18,990 nt of DNA from Alistipes sp. UBA943 (GCA_002293345.1 DBDB01000015.1:348-19337), one strand, 5' to 3'; positions 7,384-15,319 are shown, counted from the stretch's first letter. A program made the numbers and translations. Notes: generated by a model from the sequence alone, not told the origin.

Positions 7384-9371
7384 GTAGAAAACACAAAGGA
7401 GATAAAGAAGAGAAACGCGGACGGAAGAAACGATTGCTTTTCCCGCCGATGCGCGGTAAGGTGGACATGATCCAATCGGGCGCGATGTATGTCGTTCCGG
7501 AGGTGGACGAGGGCCTGGAGGGCGACGTGTACGTACGCCAACGCGACGGTGCGAATGCGCTGGATGGCGACACGGTGGAGTTCGTTATCACGAAAGTGTC
7601 GCGCAAGGGCCGCGGCATGGAGGGAGAGATATTGCGTGTATTGGAACGCAGCGGCAAGAAGTACGTCGGTACGGCACAGGTGCACGAACATGCGATTTTC
7701 GTCCGTATGGATCCGCGCCGCCTGCCGATGGACGTCTATCTGTCGAAGAACAGCAACCCCACGGTCGAGGATGGCGACAAGGTGGTGATCCGCATTGCCG
7801 ATTGGACGGCAGGGACGAAAAACCCGTCCGGCGAATTGTTGGAGATCCTGGGACGTTCGGGCGACAACACAACCGAGATGCACGCCATCCTGGCCGAATA
7901 CGGGCTTCCGAATCACTTCACGGATGAGGTGGAGGCAGCCGCGGAGCGGATTTCGAGTGAGATTACGAAGGAGGAGGTAAAGCGCCGCCGCGACTTCCGT
8001 GGTGTGACGACCTTCACGATCGACCCCGCCGATGCGAAGGATTTCGACGATGCACTGTCGATCGAAAACAAAGGTGAGAACGTGTGGGAGATCGGTGTGC
8101 ATATCGCCGACGTGACGCACTATGTGCAACCCCGCAGCATTGTCGACACAGAGGCCGAGGAGCGTGGCACATCCGTGTATCTGGTCGATCGCACGATCCC
8201 GATGCTGCCCGAGAAGTTGAGCAACGAGTTGTGTTCCCTGCGTCCGGATGAGGATAAGCTGTGCTTCTCGGCGGTATTCAAGATCGAGGAGAGAAACGGC
8301 AAGATCGACGTCAAGGACGAATGGTTCGGCCGTACGGTAATCCGTTCCGTGAGAAGGTTCACGTACGAGGAGGCACAGCAACGCATCGAGGAGGGCGAGA
8401 AGGGCAAAGGCGACTTGGCTGAAGAGATATTGATACTCAACCGTCTGGCCCGGATCCTTCGTGCCGACAGGTTCAAGAACGGTGCGGTAAGTTTCTCGCG
8501 CGAGGAGGCAAAGTTCAATCTCGATCCGGAAGGCAAACCTCTGGGTGTTTACTTCAAGGTACAGAAGGAGTCGAACGAGCTGATCGAGGAGTTCATGTTG
8601 CTGGCGAACCGCAGCGTGGCGAAGTTCTGTCATATGCATACAATGGTATATCGTGTCCACGACGTGCCGGACGCCGAAAAGTTGGAGAAGTTCCGTGCGT
8701 TCGTACGCCGGTTCGGGTACGACTTCAAGGCACAGAAGGGGCGTGCTGTGGCGAAGGAACTGAACGAGTTGCTGAGCGAAGTGAAAGGGCATTTCGAGGA
8801 GAACGTGATCTCCAACCTGGCGATCCGTTCGATGGCCAAGGCGTACTACTCGACGAAGAACATCGGCCACTATGGCCTGGCATTCCCGTTCTACACGCAT
8901 TTCACGTCACCGATCCGCCGCTATCCCGACATGATGGTGCACCGCCTGTTGGCACGCTATCTGGATAAGGGTAAGTCGGTCGATGCGGTGGCATACGAGA
9001 AGCTGTGCGAACACGCGTCGGAGCGCGAGGTGCTGGCCGCGGAGGCGGAGCGTGCCTCGACGAAGTACAAGATGGTGGAGTTCATGTCCGACAAGTTGGG
9101 ACAGGAGTTCGACGGCCACATTGCCGGCATGAGCGGCTGGGGTATGTACATCGAATTGGTCGACACGCACATCGAGGGCATGGTATCGTTGCCGAGTTTG
9201 CAGGACGACGTGTATCAGTTCGACGAGAATCGCTACGAGATCTTCGGCCGCCGCCGCACGAACGTCTTCACGTTGGGCGATGCGGTACGTATCCGCGTGA
9301 AGCGTGCCGATCTGGCGAGGCGTCAATTGGATTTCGAGTTGGTGAAGCACGGCGACCGCACGTTTGAATAG
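7380..9371 (+). CDS. rnr: Ribonuclease R (RNB family 3'-5' exoribonuclease)
   Basis: Processive 3'-5' exoribonuclease that degrades structured RNA, important for mRNA and rRNA turnover. The 663-aa protein has a basic N-terminal tail (1-20), cold-shock-type RNA-binding domains (about 20-160), and the RNB catalytic domain with TIDPADAKDFDDA at 213-225, giving the metal-binding Asp215, Asp221, Asp223 and Asp224. HIADVTHYV at about 243-251 and HFTSPIRRYPDMMVHRLL near 510 are further RNB signatures. A C-terminal S1 domain (about 580-660) includes GHIAGMSGWGMYIEL. It is somewhat shorter than many Bacteroidales RNase R proteins (about 700 aa, from memory) because the N-terminal extension is small. 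The start is set by an ATGA overlap with the M20 gene. The reverse strand of this gene is also largely open over 1.5 kb, which I regard as a composition effect. Confidence 0.94.
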   Translation: MSRKHKGDKEEKRGRKKRLLFPPMRGKVDMIQSGAMYVVPEVDEGLEGDVYVRQRDGANALDGDTVEFVITKVSRKGRGMEGEILRVLERSGKKYVGTAQVHEHAIFVRMDPRRLPMDVYLSKNSNPTVEDGDKVVIRIADWTAGTKNPSGELLEILGRSGDNTTEMHAILAEYGLPNHFTDEVEAAAERISSEITKEEVKRRRDFRGVTTFTIDPADAKDFDDALSIENKGENVWEIGVHIADVTHYVQPRSIVDTEAEERGTSVYLVDRTIPMLPEKLSNELCSLRPDEDKLCFSAVFKIEERNGKIDVKDEWFGRTVIRSVRRFTYEEAQQRIEEGEKGKGDLAEEILILNRLARILRADRFKNGAVSFSREEAKFNLDPEGKPLGVYFKVQKESNELIEEFMLLANRSVAKFCHMHTMVYRVHDVPDAEKLEKFRAFVRRFGYDFKAQKGRAVAKELNELLSEVKGHFEENVISNLAIRSMAKAYYSTKNIGHYGLAFPFYTHFTSPIRRYPDMMVHRLLARYLDKGKSVDAVAYEKLCEHASEREVLAAEAERASTKYKMVEFMSDKLGQEFDGHIAGMSGWGMYIELVDTHIEGMVSLPSLQDDVYQFDENRYEIFGRRRTNVFTLGDAVRIRVKRADLARRQLDFELVKHGDRTFE

Positions 9372-9376
9372 CACGG

Positions 9377-10498
9377 ATGACCTGTATCAGAGAGGAAAAG
9401 TTGCACGAGAAGTGCCTTCGCCGCGAGCGACTGACTCCGGACGAGGCGTATCATCTGTACGAGCATGTGCCGACGCAGCAGTTGGCCCTGATGGCTGACG
9501 ACGTACGGCGCCACGTGGTACCGGATCCGGGGGTTGTGACGTGGCAGATCGACCGGAACGTGAACGTGACGAACGTCTGCATTTCAGGGTGTCGGTTCTG
9601 TAATTTTCACTGCAAACCGCACCAGCATGAGTTGGCATTCATCACGACGATCGACGAGTATGTGGAGAAGATCGACCGTATGTTGGAACTGGGCGGCGAT
9701 CAGTTGCTGTTGCAGGGCGGATTGCACCCCAAGTTGGGCTTAGAGTTCTACGAGATGCTGTTTTCGACGCTGAAGGAGCGCTATCCGCACGTACGCCTGC
9801 ACGCGTTGGGTCCGGCGGAGGTGATGCACGTGGCACGGATGAGCGGACTCTCGGTACGTGAGACGTTGGAGGCACTCATGGAGGCGGGGCTGGATTCATT
9901 ACCCGGTGCCGGTGCGGAAATCCTGGTGCCCGAGGTGCGCAAACAGCTGTCGCCCAACAAACCGACGGTGGAGGATTGGGTGTCGGTGATGCGCGAAGCA
10001 CACCGGTTGAACCTTCCCACGTCGGCCACGATGATGTACGGACATGTCGAGACGCCGCGCCAACGGGTGGATCACCTGCTGCTGTTGCGCGATTTGCAGG
10101 ACGAATGCCCGGGCGGCTGTTGGGGATTCCTCGCGTTCATCCCGTGGATATTCCACTCCAAAGGGACGGAATTGGAGCGTCGGGGTATCGTGTCACGCTT
10201 CTCGCCATTGGAATACATACGCCTGATCGCGGTAAGTCGGTTGGTGCTGAACAACATCACGAACATCCAGGCGTCATGGCTGACGGTGGGTAAGGAGACG
10301 GCCCAGGTGGCGTTGCATAGCGGTGCGAACGACATGGGATCCATCATGATCGAGGAGAATGTGGTGTCGTCCGCCGGTGCCACGAACAGTTTTGATGCGG
10401 AAGGAATCCAGGCGGCGATCCGCGAGGCGGGATTCACACCGAAATTGCGGGATCAACTATACCGATTAAGAACGCTTGTAAAACAAACAACACGATGA
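9377..10498 (+). CDS. mqnC: Cyclic dehypoxanthine futalosine synthase (radical SAM)
   Basis: Radical SAM enzyme of the futalosine route to menaquinone, cyclising dehypoxanthine futalosine. The 373-aa protein has the 4Fe-4S motif CISGCRFC with Cys68, Cys72 and Cys75, in the context NVTNVCISGCRFCNFHC. GGDQLLLQGGLHP is at about 106-118, and ATMMYGHVET is the typical barrel segment. The C-terminal SWLTVGKETAQVALHSGAND and MGSIMIEENVVSSAGA favour MqnC over the related aminofutalosine synthase MqnE. It starts 5 bp after the RNase R stop and overlaps the next gene as ATGA. None of the other futalosine genes (mqnA, mqnB, mqnD, mqnE) is in this window, so the pathway is scattered. Menaquinone would serve anaerobic respiration. 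Confidence 0.9.
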   Translation: MTCIREEKLHEKCLRRERLTPDEAYHLYEHVPTQQLALMADDVRRHVVPDPGVVTWQIDRNVNVTNVCISGCRFCNFHCKPHQHELAFITTIDEYVEKIDRMLELGGDQLLLQGGLHPKLGLEFYEMLFSTLKERYPHVRLHALGPAEVMHVARMSGLSVRETLEALMEAGLDSLPGAGAEILVPEVRKQLSPNKPTVEDWVSVMREAHRLNLPTSATMMYGHVETPRQRVDHLLLLRDLQDECPGGCWGFLAFIPWIFHSKGTELERRGIVSRFSPLEYIRLIAVSRLVLNNITNIQASWLTVGKETAQVALHSGANDMGSIMIEENVVSSAGATNSFDAEGIQAAIREAGFTPKLRDQLYRLRTLVKQTTR

Positions 10499-11025
10499 AA
10501 AAGACACTTTTGATTTTGACGCTTCTGGTCTGCATGACCGGTATCGGCTGCACAGGCACCGATTGGAGTAAAACGGCCCTCGTTCACGATGGCGACACAG
10601 CCCCGGACTTCACGGTCGAGATGCTCTCGGATGGGGAGGTTGGCGGTCGCGTGACGCTCTCCGAGCTACGCGGCAAGGTGGTACTGGTGACATTTTTCGC
10701 GACCTGGTGCCCCACGTGCCATGCCCAGATGCAACGCATGCAGGAGGAGATCGTGGCGAAGTTTTCGGGACGCGAATTTGTGTACCTGCCGATCGCCCGC
10801 GAGGCCGGATTTGCAGAGACAAAGGAGTTTGCGGAGGAGTTCGGCTTGACCTTCCCGATGGGTATGGATCCCGCACGTACGATCTATGCAATGTATGCCA
10901 CGGAAACTGTGCCACGTAACTTCGTGATCGGTCGCGATGGTGTGGTACGTCTGTCGAGTGCCGATTTCAACAACAAGATCCTCCGACGCATCATTACCTC
11001 CATCGAACAAACCCTCAGCGAATAA
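10495..11025 (+). CDS. TlpA-like thioredoxin-fold lipoprotein
   Basis: Membrane-anchored thiol-disulfide oxidoreductase of the TlpA/ResA/AhpC-TSA type, expected to face the periplasm. The 176-aa protein starts with a lipoprotein signal, MKKTLLILTLLVCMTGIGC, with Cys19 as lipid site. The thioredoxin fold follows, with FFATWCPTCHAQM at 68-80 giving the redox pair Cys72 and Cys75 and the cis-proline Pro140 in ETVPRNFVIG. TAPDFTVEML at about 35-44 is the usual opening strand of the family. It is the last gene of the operon, joined to mqnC by an ATGA overlap and followed immediately by a strong terminator whose first base is the last base of its stop codon. Cytochrome maturation or general disulfide reduction are both possible roles; no partner gene in this window decides between them. 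Confidence 0.88.
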   Translation: MKKTLLILTLLVCMTGIGCTGTDWSKTALVHDGDTAPDFTVEMLSDGEVGGRVTLSELRGKVVLVTFFATWCPTCHAQMQRMQEEIVAKFSGREFVYLPIAREAGFAETKEFAEEFGLTFPMGMDPARTIYAMYATETVPRNFVIGRDGVVRLSSADFNNKILRRIITSIEQTLSE

Positions 11026-11060
11026 AAAGGAGCCGATCAAAATTTTGATCGGCTCCTTTT
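11025..11060. terminator. Bidirectional intrinsic terminator, perfect 18+18 bp palindrome
   Basis: The left arm AAAAGGAGCCGATCAAAA (11025-11042) is exactly complementary to the right arm TTTTGATCGGCTCCTTTT (11043-11060). A GC-rich stem flanked by A and T tracts on each side fits Rho-independent termination in both directions. It sits between the converging tlpA-like gene and the V-ATPase operon (atpK stop at 11072) and begins on the last base of the tlpA-like TAA codon. Confidence 0.92.
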
Positions 11061-11071
11061 CTATCGGAATG

Positions 11072-11518
11072 TTACATAATCGCGGTTACGAGGAACGTGA
11101 TGGCGACGGTGAGGATGGCGTAAAGCTCCGGGAAAGCGGCGAGGATGAGGGTATTGGTACCCACATCGTGACCGTTACCCACAGCGGCGATACCATTGGC
11201 GCAGAGCTGTCCCTGGCGGATCGCGGACAGTAAACACACCACGCCCACGATAATACCCAGACCCAGTATGGCGGAAGCTTGCAGGAGCGAAATATCGACC
11301 GTCAGGTAGTTCTTGATCATGAAGAAACAGGCGAATCCGTACAGGCCCTGCGACGCAGGTAATCCCGAGAGTATCAGGTAGTTACCGAATGCACCCGGAT
11401 TTTTTTTCATCGCACCCACCGCTGCATTGCCCGCAATGGTGGTGCCGAAACAGCTGCCGAGCGCCGCCAGGGTGAATAAAATCGCCATGCCGATATAACC
11501 TAAAGTAATCGTTTCCAT
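11072..11518 (-). CDS. atpK: V-type ATP synthase subunit K (c-ring proteolipid)
   Basis: Membrane rotor subunit of the V-type ATPase. The 148-aa protein has four hydrophobic segments (about 7-33, 48-70, 78-101 and 124-147), i.e. a duplicated c-type hairpin of NtpK length. The ion-carrying acid is Glu131 in AAFPELYAIL in helix 4; helix 2 has no counterpart acid. All five side chains of the Enterococcus hirae NtpK sodium site have counterparts at a constant offset of 8: Leu53, Ser56 (Thr in E. hirae), Gln57, Gln102 and Glu131. This points to Na+ coupling. It is the last gene of the operon, after a 31-nt AT-rich leader, which may raise its translation to supply the many copies needed per ring. 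Confidence 0.94.
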   Translation of the reverse strand: METITLGYIGMAILFTLAALGSCFGTTIAGNAAVGAMKKNPGAFGNYLILSGLPASQGLYGFACFFMIKNYLTVDISLLQASAILGLGIIVGVVCLLSAIRQGQLCANGIAAVGNGHDVGTNTLILAAFPELYAILTVAITFLVTAIM

Positions 11519-11549
11519 AATTTGTATAAGTTTTATTTATAGTTATTAG

Positions 11550-13241
11550 TTATTTTTTCAACGGTTTGAAAGTTCGGTTGGCCGCCTCGAACCCGGCGTT
11601 CTTATAGAACTCGACGAACGTCAGTCGCAATGGATGTACGAACGACGAAAGGCAACTCATAAAAAGATTGATCCCGTGACCGATCAGCAGAATCAGCAGC
11701 ATCACCAACTGTTTCACCACAGGAATGTCACCGCTCATACCGACCGCCAACTGGTTAAATACCATCGCCAGAATACCTCCCGAGAGCCCGATGGCGAACA
11801 GACGAATGTAGCTCAACAGGTCACCCACCAATCCGGATACATTATTATAGGTGTTCCACAATCCTGCACCGAAGTTTACGAGCGGATTTTTGCCCGGCGA
11901 GTTGAAGAACAGCATCAACACGGCACCCAAACCTGCCATGACAAGGAACGGCACGGCAAAATCGAAGAAATATCCCACCACCAACGACAGTAGAATGACG
12001 ATCCATCCGATCTGCCCAAGGGCATACTTGATGCCGAAGCTGCGTGCCGTGACGAAAGCGTTGATGCACATCGCGAACACCACCTGAATACCCCCCAGCG
12101 TGATCGACAGCGGGAATAGAATGTCGGGCGTGAGGAGGTGTCCGCGTAGGGATCCGAGCCACTCCCACTCGCTCATTTGCAGTCCGAAAAACGACCCCGA
12201 CAGCAGTCCGAATACCATTCCGGAGAATCCGCACAGCGCCGAAAGCCATCCGATCTGCCGAATGGCGGGTTTATCCTTGAACTTGACGACGGCAAACAGT
12301 CCCAACAGCATGATCAGCAGTCCATATCCTCCCTCGGCCAAGCAGAATCCGAAGAAGACCATGTAGAACGGCGCGAAGAAACGTGTCAGGTCGATCGTCC
12401 CGTACTTCGGGGCGGCATACATGTTGCCGATCAACTCGAACAGCTGCGCAAACGGACGATTATGCAGTTTCACCGGCACATCATCCGTAGGTGTGGGGGT
12501 GCTCTTGAAGTGGATCACGTCGGGATACTCCGTGAGCAGCGCATCCACCTTCGTGGAGGTCGACTCCTCGGCCCAGCCCTCCAACACCAATAGCGATCCA
12601 TCGGCTGCCGGGGTGGCGGATTGTTGTATCTGTAACTGTTGCAACTGCTCTTTCAGTTCAGCAAGATGCGTCTCGATAGCCGGTAGCGATGCCGCGGCGC
12701 GTGCGAATACCGCATCGAGCGACTGCAACTCATGCCGTGCCTCCGCGATCTGTTTCTCCACCTGACGGTAACTCATCGTGGGCATCCGTACCTCCTGAAA
12801 ATCATCCGCAGGCTCCTCATCCGGAAGTAACACGGCCGGGGTTCCTTTCGACGAGACGTAAAATCGTAACTCGATACCGTCATCGACCAACTTTTGCAAC
12901 TTCGCCGGATCGAAATCTCCCCATGGCTTCACCTCCTCGGCAGTCTTCTCCAACTTCTCAATGTCCGCGGATAATTTTGTGGCTTGTTGGGCGGCGGCAG
13001 TGTATGCGTCGAAAGCCTCCGTGCCGGAGTGATAAGGTTTCCCCTCGGCAGTGTGTCGTTTTAGAACCTCTACTCCCCTTTGATAAGATTCGATCATCTG
13101 CAGCAGTTCGCGATCCTCCTCCGACGCCTCCCAACTCGATGTCGTGATGTCGACAAGCCCCAGGGCGCGCAAACGCTCCACAAAATCCTCCGCTTGACCG
13201 GCGTACAACACCAGGTCGTATTTCGACATGCGTGCAATCAT
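11550..13241 (-). CDS. atpI: V-type ATP synthase subunit I (a-type stator)
   Basis: Stator subunit that provides the two ion half-channels next to the c-ring. The 563-aa protein has a cytosolic N-terminal half with coiled-coil stretches (about 40-105 and 155-210) and a membrane half from about residue 285 with seven or eight hydrophobic segments. The essential arginine is probably Arg480, in LLSYIRLFAIGLSGG. FFAPFYMVFFGFCLAEGGYG at 288-307 is a typical opening of the membrane domain. The protein is shorter than the roughly 650-aa Enterococcus and Thermus forms but similar to other Bacteroidota homologs. Its ATG overlaps the subunit D stop as ATGA; Met5 is a possible alternative start. The C-terminus is basic and ends just before the AT-rich leader of atpK. 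Confidence 0.92.
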   Translation of the reverse strand: MIARMSKYDLVLYAGQAEDFVERLRALGLVDITTSSWEASEEDRELLQMIESYQRGVEVLKRHTAEGKPYHSGTEAFDAYTAAAQQATKLSADIEKLEKTAEEVKPWGDFDPAKLQKLVDDGIELRFYVSSKGTPAVLLPDEEPADDFQEVRMPTMSYRQVEKQIAEARHELQSLDAVFARAAASLPAIETHLAELKEQLQQLQIQQSATPAADGSLLVLEGWAEESTSTKVDALLTEYPDVIHFKSTPTPTDDVPVKLHNRPFAQLFELIGNMYAAPKYGTIDLTRFFAPFYMVFFGFCLAEGGYGLLIMLLGLFAVVKFKDKPAIRQIGWLSALCGFSGMVFGLLSGSFFGLQMSEWEWLGSLRGHLLTPDILFPLSITLGGIQVVFAMCINAFVTARSFGIKYALGQIGWIVILLSLVVGYFFDFAVPFLVMAGLGAVLMLFFNSPGKNPLVNFGAGLWNTYNNVSGLVGDLLSYIRLFAIGLSGGILAMVFNQLAVGMSGDIPVVKQLVMLLILLIGHGINLFMSCLSSFVHPLRLTFVEFYKNAGFEAANRTFKPLKK

Positions 13242-13846
13242 AACATGGCCCCTCCCGTGGCTGACTCTTGTTTCGTCTTCACGATCTTCTGTGCCGATTT
13301 GGAGAGATTCTCCTCATCCTCCATGAATCGTTTGATCTTGCGGATCGCGTCCTCGTAACCCGGTATCTGTACCTTCTCGTAGAGATTCACTTTTTGTGTC
13401 GTTTTGCGGCGCGCGTGATCCAGCAACTCCATACGCCGGTTATACACCTCCGACTCGATACCCAAATGTGCCATCCGGTGCAGCAGCTGCACACCGTCCG
13501 TATACCATACCGGGGCCGAAAAAGCATCGTACGGTTTCTCCTCGAACTTCACCTCCTTCAACAACGGGATGCGTACGCCGGCGATCTTCTGTGTCTCCAG
13601 TTCCACGTCCGAAACCCGCACCAACTCCGGATCGAACTCACCCCAAAGACGTACCATATAGTCATACTGTTTGGTCAGTGCCGTGAGTTGGCGCTGGTAG
13701 TCGAGCGCCGTGTCTTTGGCGTGCTTCACCTCCGAACGCAACGCAGACTCCTTACTCTTGATCGTAGGGAGGGCCTTCTGGCGCATCTTCAACTGCTTGC
13801 CCAGATCGCCCAGAGACGTCTTGTTGTATTGGAACTTAATCGCCAT
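13238..13846 (-). CDS. atpD: V-type ATP synthase subunit D (central rotor shaft)
   Basis: Central stalk subunit that turns inside the A3B3 head, the counterpart of gamma in F-type enzymes. The 202-aa protein is almost all helix, with the N-terminal coil beginning MAIKFQYNKTSLGDLGKQLK and the long C-terminal coil from about 130 (LGIESEVYNRRMELLDHARRK). Length and the N-terminal pattern fit bacterial V-type D subunits. The stop overlaps the atpI start as ATGA. Upstream, 7 bp separate it from a possible small ORF, and about 105 bp from the end of atpB, the largest internal gap in the operon. No subunit F gene, the usual partner of D, lies in this operon. Confidence 0.92.
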   Translation of the reverse strand: MAIKFQYNKTSLGDLGKQLKMRQKALPTIKSKESALRSEVKHAKDTALDYQRQLTALTKQYDYMVRLWGEFDPELVRVSDVELETQKIAGVRIPLLKEVKFEEKPYDAFSAPVWYTDGVQLLHRMAHLGIESEVYNRRMELLDHARRKTTQKVNLYEKVQIPGYEDAIRKIKRFMEDEENLSKSAQKIVKTKQESATGGAML

Positions 13847-13853
13847 GCCTTAT

Positions 13854-13955
13854 TTAGTCATGAAAATTTTTGAGATGATTTTTTTGCATATTGAACGAAG
13901 CCATAGAGGTGCTATTGCGAGAGAGATAGGCGAAAAAAGGGCTCAAAAGGATCAT
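13854..13955 (-). CDS. Possible small ORF (33 codons) between V-ATPase subunits B and D
   Basis: The gap between atpB and atpD is filled almost exactly by one open frame. Its ATG overlaps the atpB stop as ATGA, the same junction type used at 17091, 13238, 10495, 7380 and 6250, and its TAA lies 7 bp before the atpD ATG. The 33-residue product begins MILLSPFFAYLS, a short hydrophobic start, and ends in a polar, basic, Asn/His-rich tail. I recognise no family. The DNA is clearly more AT-rich than its neighbours, and an open frame of this length could arise by chance, so the region may be only spacer. The 8-bp inverted pair AGTCATGA (13856-13863) and TCATGACT (13952-13959) lies at its two ends. 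Confidence 0.25.
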   Translation of the reverse strand: MILLSPFFAYLSRNSTSMASFNMQKNHLKNFHD

Positions 13956-15319
13956 GACTGCCAGTATTTATCTATTAGTTCCGCCTTGATCCCCACCTCC
14001 TCTTTGGAGAAGTATTTCGCGAGCAACGTCCAGGCAGTGTCGAGCATCTCCGTAATGTCGATATTCACGTCGATCGAAAGCAACTTCTCCGAGTAGTCGT
14101 ATGCGAATTTCAACGTGCGTTCGTCGTAATCCGAAAGATCGAATCCGTTCTCCAGTTTCGTCTTCGCGTTCGCCGCATCGGCGTACAGACGTACACACGC
14201 GTTCATGATCTGCGGATGGTCCTCACGTGTTTTTTTTCCGATCACCAGCTGTTTCAATCGCGACAGCGAACGGAACGGATCCACGATCACCTTACCCGTG
14301 TCGGAATCGTTGCGCAGGAAGAGCTGTCCCTCCGTGATGTATCCCGTGTTATCGGGGATCGCGTGCGTAATATCGCCCCCCGAAAGCGTCGTCACCGCGA
14401 TGATCGTGATAGATCCTCCGTTCGGCAACTGTACCGCTTTCTCGTAGATCTTCGCCAAATCCGAATACAACGAACCCGGCATCGAGTCCTTCGACGGGAT
14501 CTGGTCCATGCGGTTCGACACGATCGCCAACGCATCGGCATATAGTGTCATGTCAGTCAACAGTACCAACACCTTCTGTCCCTTGTCCACCGCGAAATAT
14601 TCCGCTGCCGTGAGGGCCATGTCGGGCACCAACAGACGCTCCACGGGAGGGTTCTCGGTCGTGTTGACAAACGATACGATACGATCCAACGCACCGGCGT
14701 TCTCGAACACGTGTTTGAAGTACAAAAAGTCGTCGTTCGACAGTCCCATACCTCCGAGGATGATCTTGTCCGCCTTGGCACGCAGTGCCACGTTGGCCAT
14801 CACGGCATTGTAAGGTTGATCCGGGTCGGCGAAGAAGGGGATCTTCTGTCCCGATACAATTGTGTTGTTCAGGTCGATGCCCGCGATACCCGTGGCGATG
14901 AGTTCCGAGGGTTGCAGGCGACGGAAGGGATTCACCGTCGGGCCGCCGATCTCGCGCTCCTCTCCGTCCCCGCCATCCGGACCTCCGCCCATGCCATCGG
15001 CAGCCATGTTTTTGCCACCTTCCTCGATCGGGTCGCCATAGGCGTTGAAGAACCTTCCCGAAAGATCGTCCGACACACGCAGACGGGGTGCGTGGCCGAG
15101 AAACGTCACCTCGGAATCAGTGGCGATACCCTCCGTACCGGCGAATACCTGTAGCGTCACGCTGTCACCCATGATCTTCACCACCTGGGCCAGTTTCTCG
15201 CTGCCCTTGTCGTCGCGAACGGTCGCCAACTCGTCGTTACCGACCTCGTCGGCACGCAACACGATCGTCGCTTTGGTGATGTTGTCGATGCGGGTATATA
15301 CTTTCTGAAATGCTTTCAT
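13952..15319 (-). CDS. atpB: V-type ATP synthase subunit B (non-catalytic head subunit)
   Basis: Non-catalytic partner of subunit A in the A3B3 head. The 455-aa protein has the N-terminal beta-barrel, the nucleotide-binding-like core with VSGQKIPFFADPDQPYN at 155-171 replacing a Walker A motif, as expected for B subunits, then NTTENPPVERLL, the SNRMDQIPSKDSMPGSLYSD segment that bears the arginine region, and a helical C-terminus ending in DKYWQS. It matches Bacteroidota B subunits closely except for an extra Gly/Asp/Glu-rich stretch at about residues 99-121 (EEGGKNMAADGMGGGPDGGD), where relatives have a short loop before EIGGPTVNP. The insertion lies between the barrel and the core and keeps the frame. 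It starts 2 bp after atpA ends. Confidence 0.95.
   Translation of the reverse strand: MKAFQKVYTRIDNITKATIVLRADEVGNDELATVRDDKGSEKLAQVVKIMGDSVTLQVFAGTEGIATDSEVTFLGHAPRLRVSDDLSGRFFNAYGDPIEEGGKNMAADGMGGGPDGGDGEEREIGGPTVNPFRRLQPSELIATGIAGIDLNNTIVSGQKIPFFADPDQPYNAVMANVALRAKADKIILGGMGLSNDDFLYFKHVFENAGALDRIVSFVNTTENPPVERLLVPDMALTAAEYFAVDKGQKVLVLLTDMTLYADALAIVSNRMDQIPSKDSMPGSLYSDLAKIYEKAVQLPNGGSITIIAVTTLSGGDITHAIPDNTGYITEGQLFLRNDSDTGKVIVDPFRSLSRLKQLVIGKKTREDHPQIMNACVRLYADAANAKTKLENGFDLSDYDERTLKFAYDYSEKLLSIDVNIDITEMLDTAWTLLAKYFSKEEVGIKAELIDKYWQS

Noticed and set aside
7338..8900. A 520-codon open frame on the minus strand opposite RNase R
   Set aside because: It lies inside a clear rnr gene, its product is His/Leu/Arg-rich with no recognisable motif, and long antisense frames are expected from the codon use of this genome.
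13268..13873. A 201-codon plus-strand open frame opposite atpD
   Set aside because: It is the antisense shadow of the V-ATPase D gene, with no recognisable domain.
13860..14096. A plus-strand peptide from the B-D spacer with a protein-like stretch (IERSHRGAIAREIGEKRAQK)
   Set aside because: It runs straight into antisense of atpB and would be an isolated gene against the operon; the look of the stretch is not enough.
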